A stretch of 64,000 nucleotides of DNA from Aplectana chamaeleonis (GCA_029168955.1 JAPDOI010000039.1:682001-746000), one strand, 5' to 3'. Counted from the stretch's first letter, positions 1 to 12,238 are shown. Notes: a model not told the origin generated them from the sequence alone. A program made the numbers and translations.

Positions 1-3000
1 GGTGTGTGGGACCAAATTGTGAGTGTGCCAAGCGCCGGGGAAAGTGTGTTGGACCCAACTGAGAGTGCGCCAAGCGCCGGTGAAAATGTGCGGGACCCAA
101 TTATTAGTGCGTCACGCGTCGGGGAAGGTGCGTTGGGCCACATTGTGAGTGTGCCAAGCGCCGGGGAAAGTGTGTGGGACTCAACTGGGAGTGCGCCAAA
201 CGCCGGGGAAAGTGTGAGGGACCCGAAGGTGAGTGTGCCAAGCGCCGGAAACGTGTGTGGGACTCAACTGGGAGTGTGCCAAGCGCCGGAAAAAGTGTGT
301 GGGACCCAACTCGGAGAGCGCCCAGCGCCGGGGAAAGTGTGTGGGGCTCAAATGGGAGAACGTCCAGCGCCGGGGATAGTGTGAGGGACCCGAAGGTGAG
401 TGTGCCAAGCGCCGGAAACGTGTGTGGGACTCAACTGGGAGTGTGCCAAGCGCCGGAAAAAGTGTGTGGGATTTAAATAGGAGTGCGTCAAGCACCAGGG
501 AAAGCGTGCGAGACCCAACCTGGGAGTGCGCAGAGCGCCGGAAAAAGTGTGTAGGGCCCAACTGAGAGTGCGCCATGCGCCGGGGAAAGTGTGTGGGACC
601 CGACTGTGAGTGTGTCAAGCGCCGAGGAAAGAGTGCGGGACTCAACTAGGAGTGAGTCAAGCTCCGGGAAAAGTGTGCGGGACCCGACTGGAAGTGCGCG
701 CGCCACGCGCCGTGGAAATTGTGTGGGACCCAACTGGAAGTGCGCCACGCGCCGTGGAAAGTGTGCGGGACTCAACTGGAAGTGCGCCACCGCCGTGTAA
801 CGTGTGCGCGACCCAACTGAAAGTGCGCCACGCGCCGTGTAAAGTGTGCGGGACTCAACTGGAAGTGCGTCACGCGCCGTGTAAAGTGTGCGGGACCCGA
901 CTGGAAGTGCGCGCGCGACGCGCCGTGGAAATTGTGTGGGACCCAACTGGAAGTGCGCCACGCGCCGTGGAAAGTGTGCGCGAACCCACCGGTAAAGCGT
1001 TCGAGACTCAACTAGGAGAGCGTCACGCGTCGGGGAAGGTGTACGGTACCAAATTGTGAGCGCGCCAAGCGCCGGAGAAAGTGTGTGGGACGCGACTGTG
1101 AGTGCGTCACGCATCGGGGAAGGTGTGTGGGACCAAATTGTGAGTGTGCCAAGCGCCGGGGAAAGTGTGTTGGACCCAATTGAGAGTGTGCCAAGCGCCG
1201 GAAAAAGTGTGTGGGATTTAAATAGGAATGCGTCACGCGTCGGGGAAGGTGTGTTGGACCACATTGTGAGTGTGCCAAGCGCCGGTGAAAATGTGCGGGA
1301 CTCAATTATTAGTGCGTCACGCGTCGGGGAAGGTGTGTTGGACCACATTGTGAGTGTGCCAAGCGCCGGGGAAAGTGTGCGAGACCCAACCTGGGAGTGC
1401 GCAGGGCGCCGGAAAAAGTGTGTAGGGCCCAACTGGGAGTGCGCCATGCGCCGGGGAAAGTGTGCGGGACTCAACCAGGAGTGAGCCAAGCTCCGGGAAA
1501 AGTGTGTGGGACCCAACTGGGAGAGCGTCCAGAGCCGGGGTAAGTGTGTGGGACCAAATTGTGAGTACGCAGAGCGCCATAAAAAAAGTGTGTAGGACCC
1601 AACAGGTAGTGCGTCAAGCGCCGGTGAAAGTGTGCGGGACTCAACTAGGACTGCGCCGAGCGCCGGGGAAAGTGTGTGGGACTCCACTGTGAGTGTGCCC
1701 AGCGCCGGAAAAAGTGTGTGGGACTCAATTGGGAGAGCGTCCAGCGCCGGGGTAAGTGTGTGGGACCAAATTGTGAGTACGCAGGGCGCCGGAAAAAGTG
1801 TGTAGGACCCAACTGGGAGTGCGCCAAGCGCCGGGGAAAGTGTGCGGGACTCGACTAGGAGTGAGCCAAGCTCCGGGAAAAGTGCGTGGGACCCAACTGG
1901 GAGAGCGTCCAGCGCCGGGGTAAGTGTGTGGGACTCAACTAGGAGTGAGTCAAGCTCCGGGAAAAGTGTGCGGGACCCGACTGGAAGTGCGCGCGCGACG
2001 TGCTGTGGAAATTGTGTGGGACCCAACTGGAAGTGCGCCACGCGCCGTGGAAAGTGTGCGGGACTCAAATGGAAGTGCGCCACCGCCGTGTAACGTGTGC
2101 GCGACCCAACTGAAAGTGCGCCACGCGCCGTGTAAAGTGTGCAGGACCCGACTGGGAGTGCGCCAAGCGCCGTGGAAAGTGTGCGGGACTCAACTGGAAG
2201 TGCGTCACGCGCCGTGTAAAGTGTGCGGGACCCGACTGGAAGTGCGCGCGCGACGCGCCGTGGAAATTGTGTGGGACCCAACTGGAAGTGCGCCACGCGC
2301 CGTGGAAAGTGTGCGCGAACCCACCGGTAAAGCGTTCGAGACTCAACTAGGAGAGCGTCACGCGTCGGGGAAGGTGTACGGGACCAAATTGTGAGTGCGC
2401 CAAGCGCCGGAGAAAGTGTGTGGGACGCGACTGTGAGTGCGTCACGCATCGGGGAAGGTGTGTGGGACCGAATTGTGAGTGTGCCAAGCGCCGGGGAAAG
2501 TGTGTTGGACCCAACTGAGAGTGCGCCAAGCGCCGGTGAAAATGTGCGGGACTCAAGTATTAGTGCGTCACGCGTCGGGGAAGGTGTGTTGGACCACATT
2601 GTGAGTGTGCCAAGCGCCGGTGAAAATGTGCGGGACTCAATTATTAGTGCGTCACGCGTCGGGGAAGGTGTGTTGGACCACATTGTGAGTGTGCCAAGCG
2701 CCGGGGAAAGTGTGCGAGACCCAACCTGGGAGTGCGCAGGGCGCCGGAAAAAGTGTGTAGTGCCCAACTGGGAGTGCGCCATGCGCCGGGGAAAGTGTGC
2801 GGGACTCAACCAGGAGTGAGCCAAGCTCCGGGAAAAGTGTGTGGGACCCAACTGGGAGAGCGTCCAGAGCCGGGGTAAGTGTGTGGGACCAAATTGTGAG
2901 TACGCAGAGCGCCATAAAAAAAGTGTGTAGGACCCAACAGGTAGTGCGTCAAGCGCCGGTGAAAGTGTGCGGGACTCAACTAGGACTGCGCAGAGCGCCG

Positions 3001-5521
3001 GGGAAAGTGTGTGGGACTCCACTGTGAGTGTGCCCAGCGCCGGAAAAAGTGTGTGGGACTCAATTGGGAGAGCGTCCAGCGCCGGGGTAAGTGTGTGGGA
3101 CCAAATTGTGAGTACGCAGAGCGCCATAAAAAAGTGTGTAGGACCCAACTGGGAGTGCGCCAAGCGCCGGGGAAAGTGTGCGGGACTCGACTAGGAGTGA
3201 GCCAAGCTCCGGGAAAAGTGCGTGGGACCCAACTGGGAGAGCGTCCAGCGCCGGGGTAAGTGTGTGGGACTCAACTAGGAGTGAGTCAAGCTCCGGGAAA
3301 AGTGTGCGGGACCCGACTGGAAGTGCGCGCGCGACGTGCTGTGGAAATTGTGTGGGACCCAACTGGAAGTGCGCCACGCGCCGTGGAAAGTGTGCGGGAC
3401 TCAACTGGAAGTGCGCCACCGCCGTGTAACGTGTGCGCGGCCCAACTGAAAGTGCGCCACGCGCCGTGTAAAGTGTGCGGGACCCGACTGGGAGTGCGCC
3501 AAGCGCAGTGGAAAGAGTGCGGGACTCAACTAGGAGTGAGTCAAGCTCCGGGAAAAGTGTGCGGGACCCGACTGGAAGTGCGCGCGCGACGCGCCGTGGA
3601 AATTGTGTGGGACCCAACTGGAAGTGCGCCACCGCCGTTTAACGTGTGCGCGACCCAACTGAAAGTGCGCCACGCGCCGTGTAAAGTGTGCGGGACCCGA
3701 CTGGGAGTGCGCCAAGCGCCGTGGAAAGTGTGCGGGACTCAACTGGAAGTGCGCCACGCGCCGTGTAAAGTGTGCGGGACCCGACTGGAAGTGCGCGCGC
3801 GACGCGCCGTGGAAATCGTGTGGGACCCAACTGGAAGTGCGCCACGCGCCGTGGAAAGTGTGCAGGACTCAACTGGAAGTGCGCCACCGCCGTGTAACGT
3901 GTGCGCGACCCAACTGAAAGTGCGCCACGCGCCGTGTAAAGTGTGCAGGACCCGACTGGGAGTGCGCCAAGCGCCGTGGAAAGTGTGCGGGACTCAACTG
4001 GAAGTGCGTCACGCGCCGTGTAAAGTGTGCGGGACCCGACTGGAAGTGCGCGCGCGACGCGCCGTGGAAATTGTGTGGGACACAACTGGGAGTGCGCCAC
4101 GCGCCGTGGAAAGTGTGCGCGAACCCACCGGTAAAGCGTTCGAGACTCAACTAGGAGAGCGTCACGCGTCGGTGAAGGTGTACGGGACCAAATTGTGAGT
4201 GCGCCAAGCGCCGGAGAAAGTGTGTGGGACGCGACTGTGAGTGCATCACGCATCGGGGAAGGTGTGTGGGACCAAACTGTGAGTGTGCCAAGCGCCGGGG
4301 AAAGTGTGTTGGACCCAACTGAGAGTGCGCCAAGCGCCGGTGAAAATGTGCGGGACTCAATTATTAGTGCGTCACGCGTCGGGGGAGGTGCGTTGGGCCA
4401 CATTGTGAGTGTGCCAAGCGCCGGGGAAAGTGTGTGGGACTCAACTGGGAGTGTGCCAAGCGCCGTAAAAAGTGTGTGGGACCCAACTCGGAGAGCGCCC
4501 AGCGCCGGGGAAAGTGTGTGGGGCTCAAATGGGAGAACGTCCAGCGCCGGGGATAGTGTGAGGGACCCGAAGGTGAGTGTGCCAAGCGCCGGAAACGTGT
4601 GTGGGACTCAACTGGGAGTGTGCCAAGCGCCGGAAAAAGTGTGTGGGATTTAAATAGGAGTGCGTCAAGCACCAGGGAAAGCGTGCGAGACCCAACCTGG
4701 GAGTGCGCAGAGCGCCGGAAAAAGTGTGTAGGGCCCAACTGAGAGTGCGCCATGCGCCGGGGAAAGTGTGTGGGACCCGACTGTGAGTGTGCCAAGCGCC
4801 GGAAGAAGTGTGTGGGACTCAACTGGAAGTGCGCCACGCGCCGTGTAAAGTGTGCGGGACCCGACAGGGAGTGCGCCACCGCCGTGTAACGTGTGCGCGA
4901 CCCAACTGAAATCGCGCCACGCGCCGTGTAAAGTGTGCGGGACCCGACTGGGAGTGCGCCAAGCGCCGTGGAAAGTGTGCGGGACTCAACTGGAAGTGCG
5001 CCACGCGCCGTGTAAAGTGTGCGGGACCCGACTGGAAGTGCGCGCGCGACGCGCCGTGGAAATTGTGTGGGACCCAACTGGAAGTGCGCCACGCGCCGTG
5101 GAAAGTGTGCGGGACTCAACTGGAAGTGCGCCACCGCCGTGTAACGTGTGCGCGACCCAACTGAAAGTGCGCCACGCGCCGTGTAAAGTGTGCAGGACCC
5201 GACTGGGAGTGCGCCAAGCGCCGTGGAAAGTGTGCGGGACTCAACTGGAAGTGCGTCACGCGCCGTGTAAAGTGTGCGAGACCCGACTGGAAGTGCGCGC
5301 GCGACGCGCCGTGGAAATTGTGTGGGACCCAACTGGAAGTGCGCCACGCGCCGTGGAAAGTGTGCGCGAACCCACCGGTAAAGCGTTCGAGACTCAACTA
5401 GGAGAGCGTCACGCGTCGGGGAAGGTGTACGGGACCAAATTGTGAGTGCGCCAAGCGCCGGAGAAAGTGTGTGGGACGCGACTGTGAGTGCGTCACGCGT
5501 CGGGGAAGGTGTGTGGGACCA
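1..5521. repeat. 42-bp satellite array with higher-order repeats
   Basis: The first 5.5 kb is an uninterrupted head-to-tail array of a GC-rich 42-bp unit (core AAGCGCCGGGGAAAGTG), about 130 copies, running off the left edge. Two unit types alternate: one with GCCAAGCGCCGG and one with GCCACGCGCCGTG. Blocks repeat at a longer period: the stretch beginning at 1056 recurs at 2391 (1335 bp) and again at 4195 and 5442 with altered spacing. Because 42 is a multiple of three, long open frames appear on both strands (891 codons on the minus strand, 488-3163; 312 codons on the plus strand). I read these as a by-product of the unit length, not as genes. The array stops sharply near 5521. Confidence 0.93.
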
Positions 5522-5627
5522 ACGCTATTCTGGGTCAGAACTCCACGTTTTATGGAGTTTCTTGCGGCATAGTGTTCAACTCCAGTGTTATCTCAGACGA
5601 TACACGGAGCGCTTCAGAATGAACTGC

Positions 5628-6120
5628 TTAAAGGCACTGTTCGCGATAAAAATCGCTTTTCTATTTTTTTGCCTATCTTGAAACCGGTGCCATTCGGATT
5701 CCAATGATGCTTCTGGAATCGTACAAGACCTTCTGGGAATGGAGTTATGGTTCCTCAAAATATGAGCTAGGGAAAATAGTGGACGAGTTGTCCAAGGCTT
5801 GTAACTTCCGTCTTTTGCAGCCAATGTGTGCGAGCTGGCCTGAGTAAAGAGAGAAGTTGAGAATGAAGGGAAGAAGGGGGCTTTTGATCGGAAACCATCG
5901 CTCAGCTCACGATTTCGAGTGTTCCTTTGTTCACGTCGAGGGGCGGGGAGAGGCGGGACTTGCCCACAATGGCGTGGTTTTCCCATTTTTCTGAGCCGTT
6001 TTGCGGCTTCTGGGTAGCTTTTGGTCCCGTTTTTTCGACGCTGTTCTGCTTCTGAGAGCCACGAGAAGCGTTTGTCATGGAAAATTCGAGGATGAAGTTT
6101 ATCGCGAACAGTGCCTTTAA
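5628..6120 (+). mobile_element. TTAA-flanked small inverted-repeat element, family A
   Basis: About 490 bp bounded by TTAA on each side, with inverted ends of the type AAGGCACTGTTCGCGAT. The interior (GGACGAGTTGTCC and GTAACTTCCGTCTTTTGCAG landmarks) is shared with the copies at 7097, 16393, 19407, 43446 and, inverted, 34745 and 54578. There is no coding capacity; the open frames across it are shadows. It is a non-autonomous cut-and-paste element. Confidence 0.85.
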
Positions 6121-7096
6121 TGTTTGGTTCGCAGTGACGATGACATAGGCAGGGGCTCGATCAGTACAAGGAGCATCGTGAAACCAGTAGGCCTCAATTC
6201 ACTTCTCTTAATGTGAGAAGAATTCGGAAGAAGGGGTACTCCTTGGGTTGCATTCAATTGAAGCCCTATTAAAATTTACAAAGACCGCGAATTCTTCTCT
6301 GGTGTTCAAAAAATCATCATTCTGGATGGAGCTGACTCAAAACGATGCTACTGGAGTGATTCGATGAACGGACTTTTCCTTTGTGTTGGGAGGAGTTTCG
6401 ATGAAGAAAGCGCCGTAGTAAAAGCGACCGCTTTTACTACGGCGTTTATTTCATCGAATTTCCTCCAGCGACAAAAGGCAAGTCGTTGTACGTTGGGTGC
6501 TGCTCCCGCAGGTTGTAGAATGGGCTTCTTGGAGAACAAGGAAGTCTACTATGGTCACCTTGCACCGTTTTTCTGCCATAGGAGGAGAAAGGGATTATCG
6601 AATGCGCAGAATACTTCAGTATCCATATAGTCCGCTCTATCATGTCGTGTAAAGGGGCTTGAGTGGACTCAAGCTTGTTATTTTGAACACATGGAGCAGT
6701 CACGATCAAATCCTGCTCGAATTTTCTTCTACTGCCTAACTAACAGAAATCTCGGTTTTGTTTATTTCGATGCTAGTCCTACCTTATGTTGAATTGTTAC
6801 TGAAGATAGTTCCCATTATTCCCCTCTAATTTAGCAATTTCTCGTAAGTGGTCGCATACACATGTAACGCTCTAGAATTTTGTCGAAGTCCCGTAGGTAT
6901 GCAAGGTATCACCAAAAAGCTAGCTATGAATCAAACTACAGTTTTCGGGGTCGTAGAAAACAGTGGTGACGTTTTTATAGATCAGAACGTACTGCACATT
7001 CCAGAAACCGAGTCCCTGGAAAAGCCCTAGCCAGCTTGATTAAATCCTGCTGACTGCTGGGATGGCATTCTAGTGTCTACGTGTGGACATGCAAGT
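6121..7096. other. Unassigned stretch
   Basis: Apart from the fold-back at 6362-6485 this stretch shows no recognisable gene or repeat. A 60-codon plus-strand open frame at 6848 resembles nothing I know and lacks splice or codon support. Confidence 0.5.
6362..6485. repeat. Imperfect palindrome
   Basis: Two arms of about 60 bp fold on each other. The central part is perfect (GCCGTAGTAAAAGCG against its complement, with a loop of a few bases); the outer parts carry mismatches. The likely explanation is a small foldback element; no flanking duplication was identified. Confidence 0.7.
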
Positions 7097-7594
7097 TTAA
7101 AGGCAAAGTTCACGATAGATTAGAATAGTTTTTCTATTTATTTGCCTATCTTGAAAACGGTCTCATGCTGATTCCAATGATCGGTCTGGAATCTTACAAG
7201 ACCTTCTGGGAATGGAGTTATGGTCCCTCGAAAATTGAGCTAGGGTTGCATTGTGGACGAGTTGTCCGAGGCTTGTAATTTCCGTCTTTTGCAGCCGATG
7301 TATGCGAGATGACCAGAGTAAAGAGAGAAAATGAGAGTGAAGGGAAGAACGGAGCTACTGATCGGAAACCACCGCTCATCTCGCGATCTGGAGTTATCAT
7401 TTTCTCACGACGGAGGGCGGGCATTGCGCTCTTGTGGTTTGCCATGCGCTCAAAGTGGCAACTTTGGGCTCTTTTGGGGTTCTTCCTGGCTCGTTTTCGT
7501 GCGTTCTTTTAACGTTAACGTTACAGTGTGCCCCTCCACTACCCACTCCTAGTGGAAACTGGAACACATTTTTTATCGTGAACAATGCCTTTAC
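7097..7594 (+). mobile_element. TTAA-flanked small element, family A
   Basis: Second family A copy, about 500 bp. The left border is TTAA followed by AGGCAAAGTTCACGAT; the right border is ATCGTGAACAATGCCT followed by TTAC, a one-base decay of TTAA. The right border is shared with the next element. Confidence 0.82.
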
Positions 7595-8079
7595 AGGCAC
7601 AGAACAGCCAGGAAATTATTTTTCAGTTTTCAAGCAGATACTGGGGAGAGTCACACGCTGATCAGAAGGGTATCTCCGAAATCGTTCAAGATCCCCTATG
7701 GACAGAGGTATAATTCCTTGAAGATGCATATATTTTAGGGTGCAAAATTGGTGGAAGCGTTGCCCCAGGCCTGTATTTCTCTTCAATCGCAATCGCTGAG
7801 CGAGAGCGAGACAGGATAAGGAGATAGTCCGGCAGTGGACTGAAGGACGAAGACCTGCTGGGAATCCATCCATCCATCTAGCCGCTATCTAGTTCGGAAA
7901 TCTGGTAGGGGTGTGGCTTGTGGTGGTGAGCGAAAGAGGTCGGGCCTGCGGTGGTCGTTAATATCTCGCTAATTCAGAGAAATTGAGATCTCGCACTTGG
8001 CACGTGTCGTACAGTAGGGGCCAACTACATAGTCAATAAAAATCACAAATTCGTGTATGAGGGTGTACTGTGCCTTCAA
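7591..8079 (+). mobile_element. TTAA-type small element, family E (diverged)
   Basis: Begins with TTACAGGCACAG, directly abutting the family A copy, and ends with CTGTGCCTTCAA. The interior (CACGCTGATCAGAAGGGTATC, then a lead-in to GAGATCTCGCACTTGGCA) matches the elements at 11433 and 41329. The junction suggests this element or its neighbour landed in the TTAA border of the other. Confidence 0.65.
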
Positions 8080-8410
8080 GGGTAGCGGGCAAGGGAACCG
8101 ACGCATTACCAGATGTGGTTAATAAATCAGGCTGAACTCAGATGGACGTCACAAATCATCCTGAAACTAGTGTGCATTATCACTGCTAATCGGAAGAATT
8201 TCCAGCCCAAGCCGTGAGTTACCAGTATTAGTTGACGATTCGAGATGAAATTTGGGACGAGACGCAGAATTGCGTCTTCTTTTGTGTAGATTTGGTCAGG
8301 AAAGTGCGCTATGTGGGTTAAGAACTCATCCGCTCTGTACGTAGAAAAGCACTATCTGAAAATCATGGGTGAAGAGGGAGCGTGTCGCAACCTGGGCAAA
8401 AGTTTCGCCC
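8080..8410. other. Unassigned stretch
   Basis: About 330 bp between the family E element and the tRNA-like sequence. I see no gene, splice-framed open frame or repeat here. Confidence 0.45.
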
Positions 8411-8478
8411 TGCAAGGGACTCGAACCATCGTGACGCTGCTTGGATGCTGATCCTTTTATCACTACGCCACAACGCTC
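8411..8478 (-). other. tRNA-like sequence (tRNA pseudogene or SINE head)
   Basis: Read on the minus strand, it has an A-box-like TGGCGTAGTG and a perfect B-box GGTTCGAGTCC at tRNA-like spacing. The 7-bp acceptor stem and the T-stem do not pair properly, so a working tRNA is unlikely. It could be a tRNA pseudogene or the promoter end of a short interspersed element. Confidence 0.6.
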
Positions 8479-8659
8479 GTTGATTGAGCACTACCTATTT
8501 CTATATTACCAGACGGTCCGGTCTTTGGTACTAGACAGTTCAACGTCTCATTGGCTGATAGAGCAAATCAGCACAACAGTCCACCGAAGGTCATCCTAGT
8601 TTCTAGCTCGGCTGATGGGGGCTTACTAACGGCCATGCGATTTAGGGGGTGTTCATATA

Positions 8660-10244
8660 CAGTAGTGGACAAAATCTATTGACATCGTCTTTTTTTGTAA
8701 TATCTTTGCTCCCCTGGGGGCTATCAAATTCATTTTTTGCCACGAGATTTCCGGTCATATTGCCCATATAATAAATCATGTTACAGGACTATAGCGCAAT
8801 TATTCATCGAAGAGGAAGAAAAAATTCCATCATTGCATTTTGCGACTTTTTGTCTCTTCTACAACTTGATCGATTTCTTCGTCGTTTTCGATCTTCTCTT
8901 GGTGAACTTTGTAATTTATAGGATTGATCGTTCACCCGGGAGTGTAAATTCGTCGCATAGTGATCGAAGATCTAACATCTAAGCTTCTAAAATGGGTCTA
9001 CCAGAAGCCGTTCTTAGAAGTCAATTCGGGATCTCAAAATACGCCATTAAAAATTCTGAAGGTTGGCGTTAGACTTCTATTGAGACCGGATGCTCGAGGG
9101 AGATATTGTGAGACGAGAGCAATATTGCATGGTGTCGTGACACGCACCTTACGCGACATTCCGAGGCTTAACTATAGGGACATCAGAGAAAAACTTCAAA
9201 AATTTCCTGAATCGCAGTCGATCTCGAGGTTTTATCCCTCTGTACAATCTGTTCAGAGGTTTTTTAGGTATCTCTCAATGCTACAAAACGTCGACACCGT
9301 GACTGTGGGAATCTCGGACGTCGTCCCATTAAATGGCTTTTGATGAGAACAAGACATCAGAAGACAAGACTAGCGTGGGCGACGAAGCAGAAGCCCTAGA
9401 CTCAACAGCATTGGTGAAAAGCAGTTTTCTCAGCTTGATCTAGTGCTCCAAACGAACGAAACGTAAATTCAGCTGCCGAGACAACTTTATTACAATGCTG
9501 TTGACTCTTGTGATGATGCTTCATCGCCTACGCTAGTCTTGGCTTATGATGCCTCACTATCATCAAAAGCCATTCGATGTGACGACGTCCGAGAACTCCA
9601 CTCTACGTGTCAACGTTTCGCAGCATTGATACCTGAGAAATCTCTAATTGGATTGTGCAAGGGGATGAAACCTCGTGATCGACTGCGATTCAGGAAATTC
9701 CTGAGGTTTTCCTCTGATGTCCTTATAATTAAGCCTCGGAATGTCGCGTAAGGTGCATGTCACGACACCATCCAATATTGCTCTCGTCTCAAGACATCTT
9801 CCTCGAGCTTCAGGTCTTAATAGAAGTCTAACGCCAACCCTTAGAAATTTTGAAATGGCTTATTTTGCGATCCCGAATTCACTTCCAAAAACGGCTCCCT
9901 ATAGACCCATTTTAGGACCTTAGATGATAGATTTTCCATCACTATGTGACAAATTAACACTTCCAGGTAAACGATGAATCTTATAAAATAAAAAAGTTCG
10001 CTAAGAGAATATCGAAAACGACGGTGAAAAAAAAACGATGTTGAAGAAGAGACAAAAAGTCGCAAATTACAAATATGCAAAATTTTCTTAGTCTTGGATG
10101 AAAATTTGCGCTATAGTCCTATAGCGTAGCTTATTATATCGGCAATATAACCGAAAATATGTCAAAAGATGGAATCGATAGCCGCAAGGGGAGCAAAGAT
10201 ATTTAAAAAAAAAGACGATGTCAATAGATTTTTGTCCAGTACTG
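8660..10244. mobile_element. Tc1-ended foldback transposon (Tc4-like architecture)
   Basis: A 1585-bp element made of two inverted arms of about 775 bp each (8660 to about 9437, and about 9467 to 10244) with a spacer of only some tens of bases. The ends read CAGTAGTGGACAAAA and, inverted, CAGTACTGGACAAAA, the Tc1/mariner style, and each is flanked by TA. The arms have diverged visibly. Open frames inside (for example 8960-9343) show no transposase motif. The layout is close to that known for the foldback element Tc4 of C. elegans (about 1.6 kb with inverted repeats of more than 700 bp), although the TA flank points to a Tc1 relative. Transposase would have to come from elsewhere. Confidence 0.85.
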
Positions 10245-10337
10245 TATCGTCGGAAGGGAGTGTATGTTGGTTCTAATTTAAGGGTTGATGCGTTGTGCAA
10301 TTTACATCTCATTGTCAGACTATTCTCCGAGTCTCAC

Positions 10338-10400
10338 CTGAAGAGAAGCGAGCGCGTCCAGCGGTGGGAACACAATAGGCATCGGCGCCTCCACTGGATT
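10338..10400 (-). CDS. Cys-rich protein exon 13 (63 nt)
   Basis: Acceptor CATTCCAG, donor GTGAGA. Completes a codon begun in the previous exon (two bases in, one base left over). It supplies the fourth Cys of a module within GGADAYCVP, close to the DAQCVP and DAQCLP of the 143-nt exons, and then a Cys-free tail (TAGRARFSS). The first block has no counterpart that I found between 32500 and 27449. The next exon downstream was not found before the left edge. Confidence 0.72.
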
Positions 10401-10460
10401 CTGGAATGAGTGTGATATTTCTGTGACGGCTATAGTCGCATGCAACGAATGAACTTTTAC

Positions 10461-10546
10461 CGATACACTTTGTGCCAATGTAGCACTGAAGCTCGTCACA
10501 ACTCTTTGGCTGAGCACATGAAGCACCACTATCCGACTCCACGCAT
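10461..10546 (-). CDS. Cys-rich protein exon 12 (86 nt), second block
   Basis: Acceptor CTTTCAG, donor GTAAAA; one base in, one base left over. Contains five Cys in the order CVESDSGASC, KSCDELQC, GTKC. It matches the 86-nt exon at 32500-32585 in length, phase and pattern (shared DSGASC and a Cx4C pair). The Arg codon before the first Cys is split by the intron. Confidence 0.87.
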
Positions 10547-10795
10547 CTGAAAGTTGGTGCTGGTACACTTGGGAAGCTAAATCTGATAACAGTATTCATC
10601 TGTAACCCAATGCAAGATTCGCAATTCGAGTGGCCGCGGAACGTTTGGGTAAACACCCAAAAAGCCGATTTTCGCAGGGTTGTGCCGTATTGGTGTAGAA
10701 AGCCCAAAGGCAGCATATACTCTCGCAAACGTGGTACAGATAACAACGTCAATCGAACCGTACGGCTTTTCATTTCATTTCATTTATTAAGCCGC

Positions 10796-11290
10796 CTAAA
10801 GGCAGCAGACACGCTCAAAAATGGTATCGATTTTATGACATAAATCAAAGGTTTGGAGCTGGTTGTATTGGGAACTGACGAACGAACGAAAGCTGTATGC
10901 AAATAGAGGAATAACGGTTATTTTGTTACCAGGTGAAAATGGACGAGTTTTACGGCGCGCGGTTGAAACAGCGAATATTAGCAACAAAACGGTTGAGATA
11001 CAGAAGATATACTCTTACAGCCTGTACTGGAACGTTCACCTCGTTGGAAGCATCAAAAACCAGCCAAAGGGACCGTATTAGTACTATCAATCTGGACGAC
11101 TGTATTTTGGGGCGGGGTTGCAGAAGCTCAGGGGCGGGGTTGCGGAAATTTTTCGATTTGCGTTGCTGAAATTTAGTAATTTTGACTCGTTTTTGACGCT
11201 TCCAACGACGTGAGCAGTCTACTAGGAGCCATGCGACTCCAGAAATGTAGTTATCTCAACAACTTTTTCGAGCGTGTCTGCTGCCTTTAA
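10796..11290 (+). mobile_element. TTAA-type small element, family D
   Basis: Ends read AAAGGCAGCAGACACGCTC and, inverted, GAGCGTGTCTGCTGCCTTT, next to CTAA and TTAA. The interior includes repeated GGGGCGGGGTTGC. Related copies lie at 26755 (diverged) and, in the opposite orientation, 43950. No coding capacity. Confidence 0.82.
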
Positions 11291-11432
11291 GACAAGGGTG
11301 GGATGAAAAGCATTAACATAAACAATAATCCTCAAGAAAGGAAGCAGTGTCATAGGAGCCATTCGTTTGAAGAAACCGAAATTGTTTATATTAGGTGTAG
11401 CGTCAGCTTTCGGCTTTCGCAAAAAGGTCTTC

Positions 11433-11917
11433 TTAAAGACACAGTCCAACCTCTAAATCGATTTTTCGTTTTTTTTTTGCCTATCTTGGAGAAAATTTCA
11501 CGCTGATCACAATGGTGTTTTCAGAATCGCTCTGAACTCACTACGAAAGGAGTTACGGCTCTTCAAAAATTTCGATTTTGAACGGCTAGAAGTTCTCGGA
11601 CGAGTTGTCTCGAGCCCGTATTTTCTCGTTATTCGCAGCTATCGTTCTGTAGCAGGCCTCAATATGAAGCCTGATCGAAAACGAATTGAAGAACATAGAT
11701 TTTGAATAAAATCATTCGCGCGTCTCTTCCCTATTGAGGTCGGAAACCTAGCGGTGGGCGTTACCCATTTTTTCTATCAAGGGGGCGTGGCCGACCTTTT
11801 CCTAGCTTTTTCTCGCTTATTTGAGTGAATTGAGATTTCGCGCTTGGCAGGGTTGCTATAGGCGGCGACCGGACCATAATATCAAAATTTACCTCTGAGT
11901 TTGGACTGTGCCTTTAA
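11433..11917 (+). mobile_element. TTAA-flanked small element, family E
   Basis: TTAA at both borders; ends AAGACACAGTCCAACC and GGTTTGGACTGTGCCTT type. The interior carries GAGATTTCGCGCTTGGCAGG near the right end, as in the copy at 41329. No coding capacity. Confidence 0.82.
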
Positions 11918-12238
11918 GCTTTTCCCTAGTCCCTGAAGTAATCAAGCTGAAGAATCAAATGACTTTAATATTAACTTTGCCGGAAAGCAGTTTAAATACC
12001 ATGTGAGCATCCTTGAGTTTGCGACGAGATTCTAACGAGTTAGGATTTAACAATTCATCCCTTATCCCAGCACTCGGTGCATAATCAAAGTCTTCTACCC
12101 TTATCATAAGTTTCCTAGTTGACGGATTTACAACAGAATGCCCACGCATTCCGAAGCTACCCACAATGCCGCTACATGAGTAGCAGGTTTGGTCCCGCCC
12201 GTATTTTCACGTCCCCTGTATTCGTTCTTTATAAGATC

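Noticed and set aside
488..3163. An 891-codon minus-strand open frame and 312-codon plus-strand frames in the first 5.5 kb
   Set aside because: They lie in a 42-bp satellite; the unit length is a multiple of three, so frames stay open on both strands. No signal, domain or splice structure supports a protein.
8960..9343. 127-codon open frame
   Set aside because: It lies wholly inside one arm of the foldback element, and the other arm has the broken equivalent. No transposase motif is visible.
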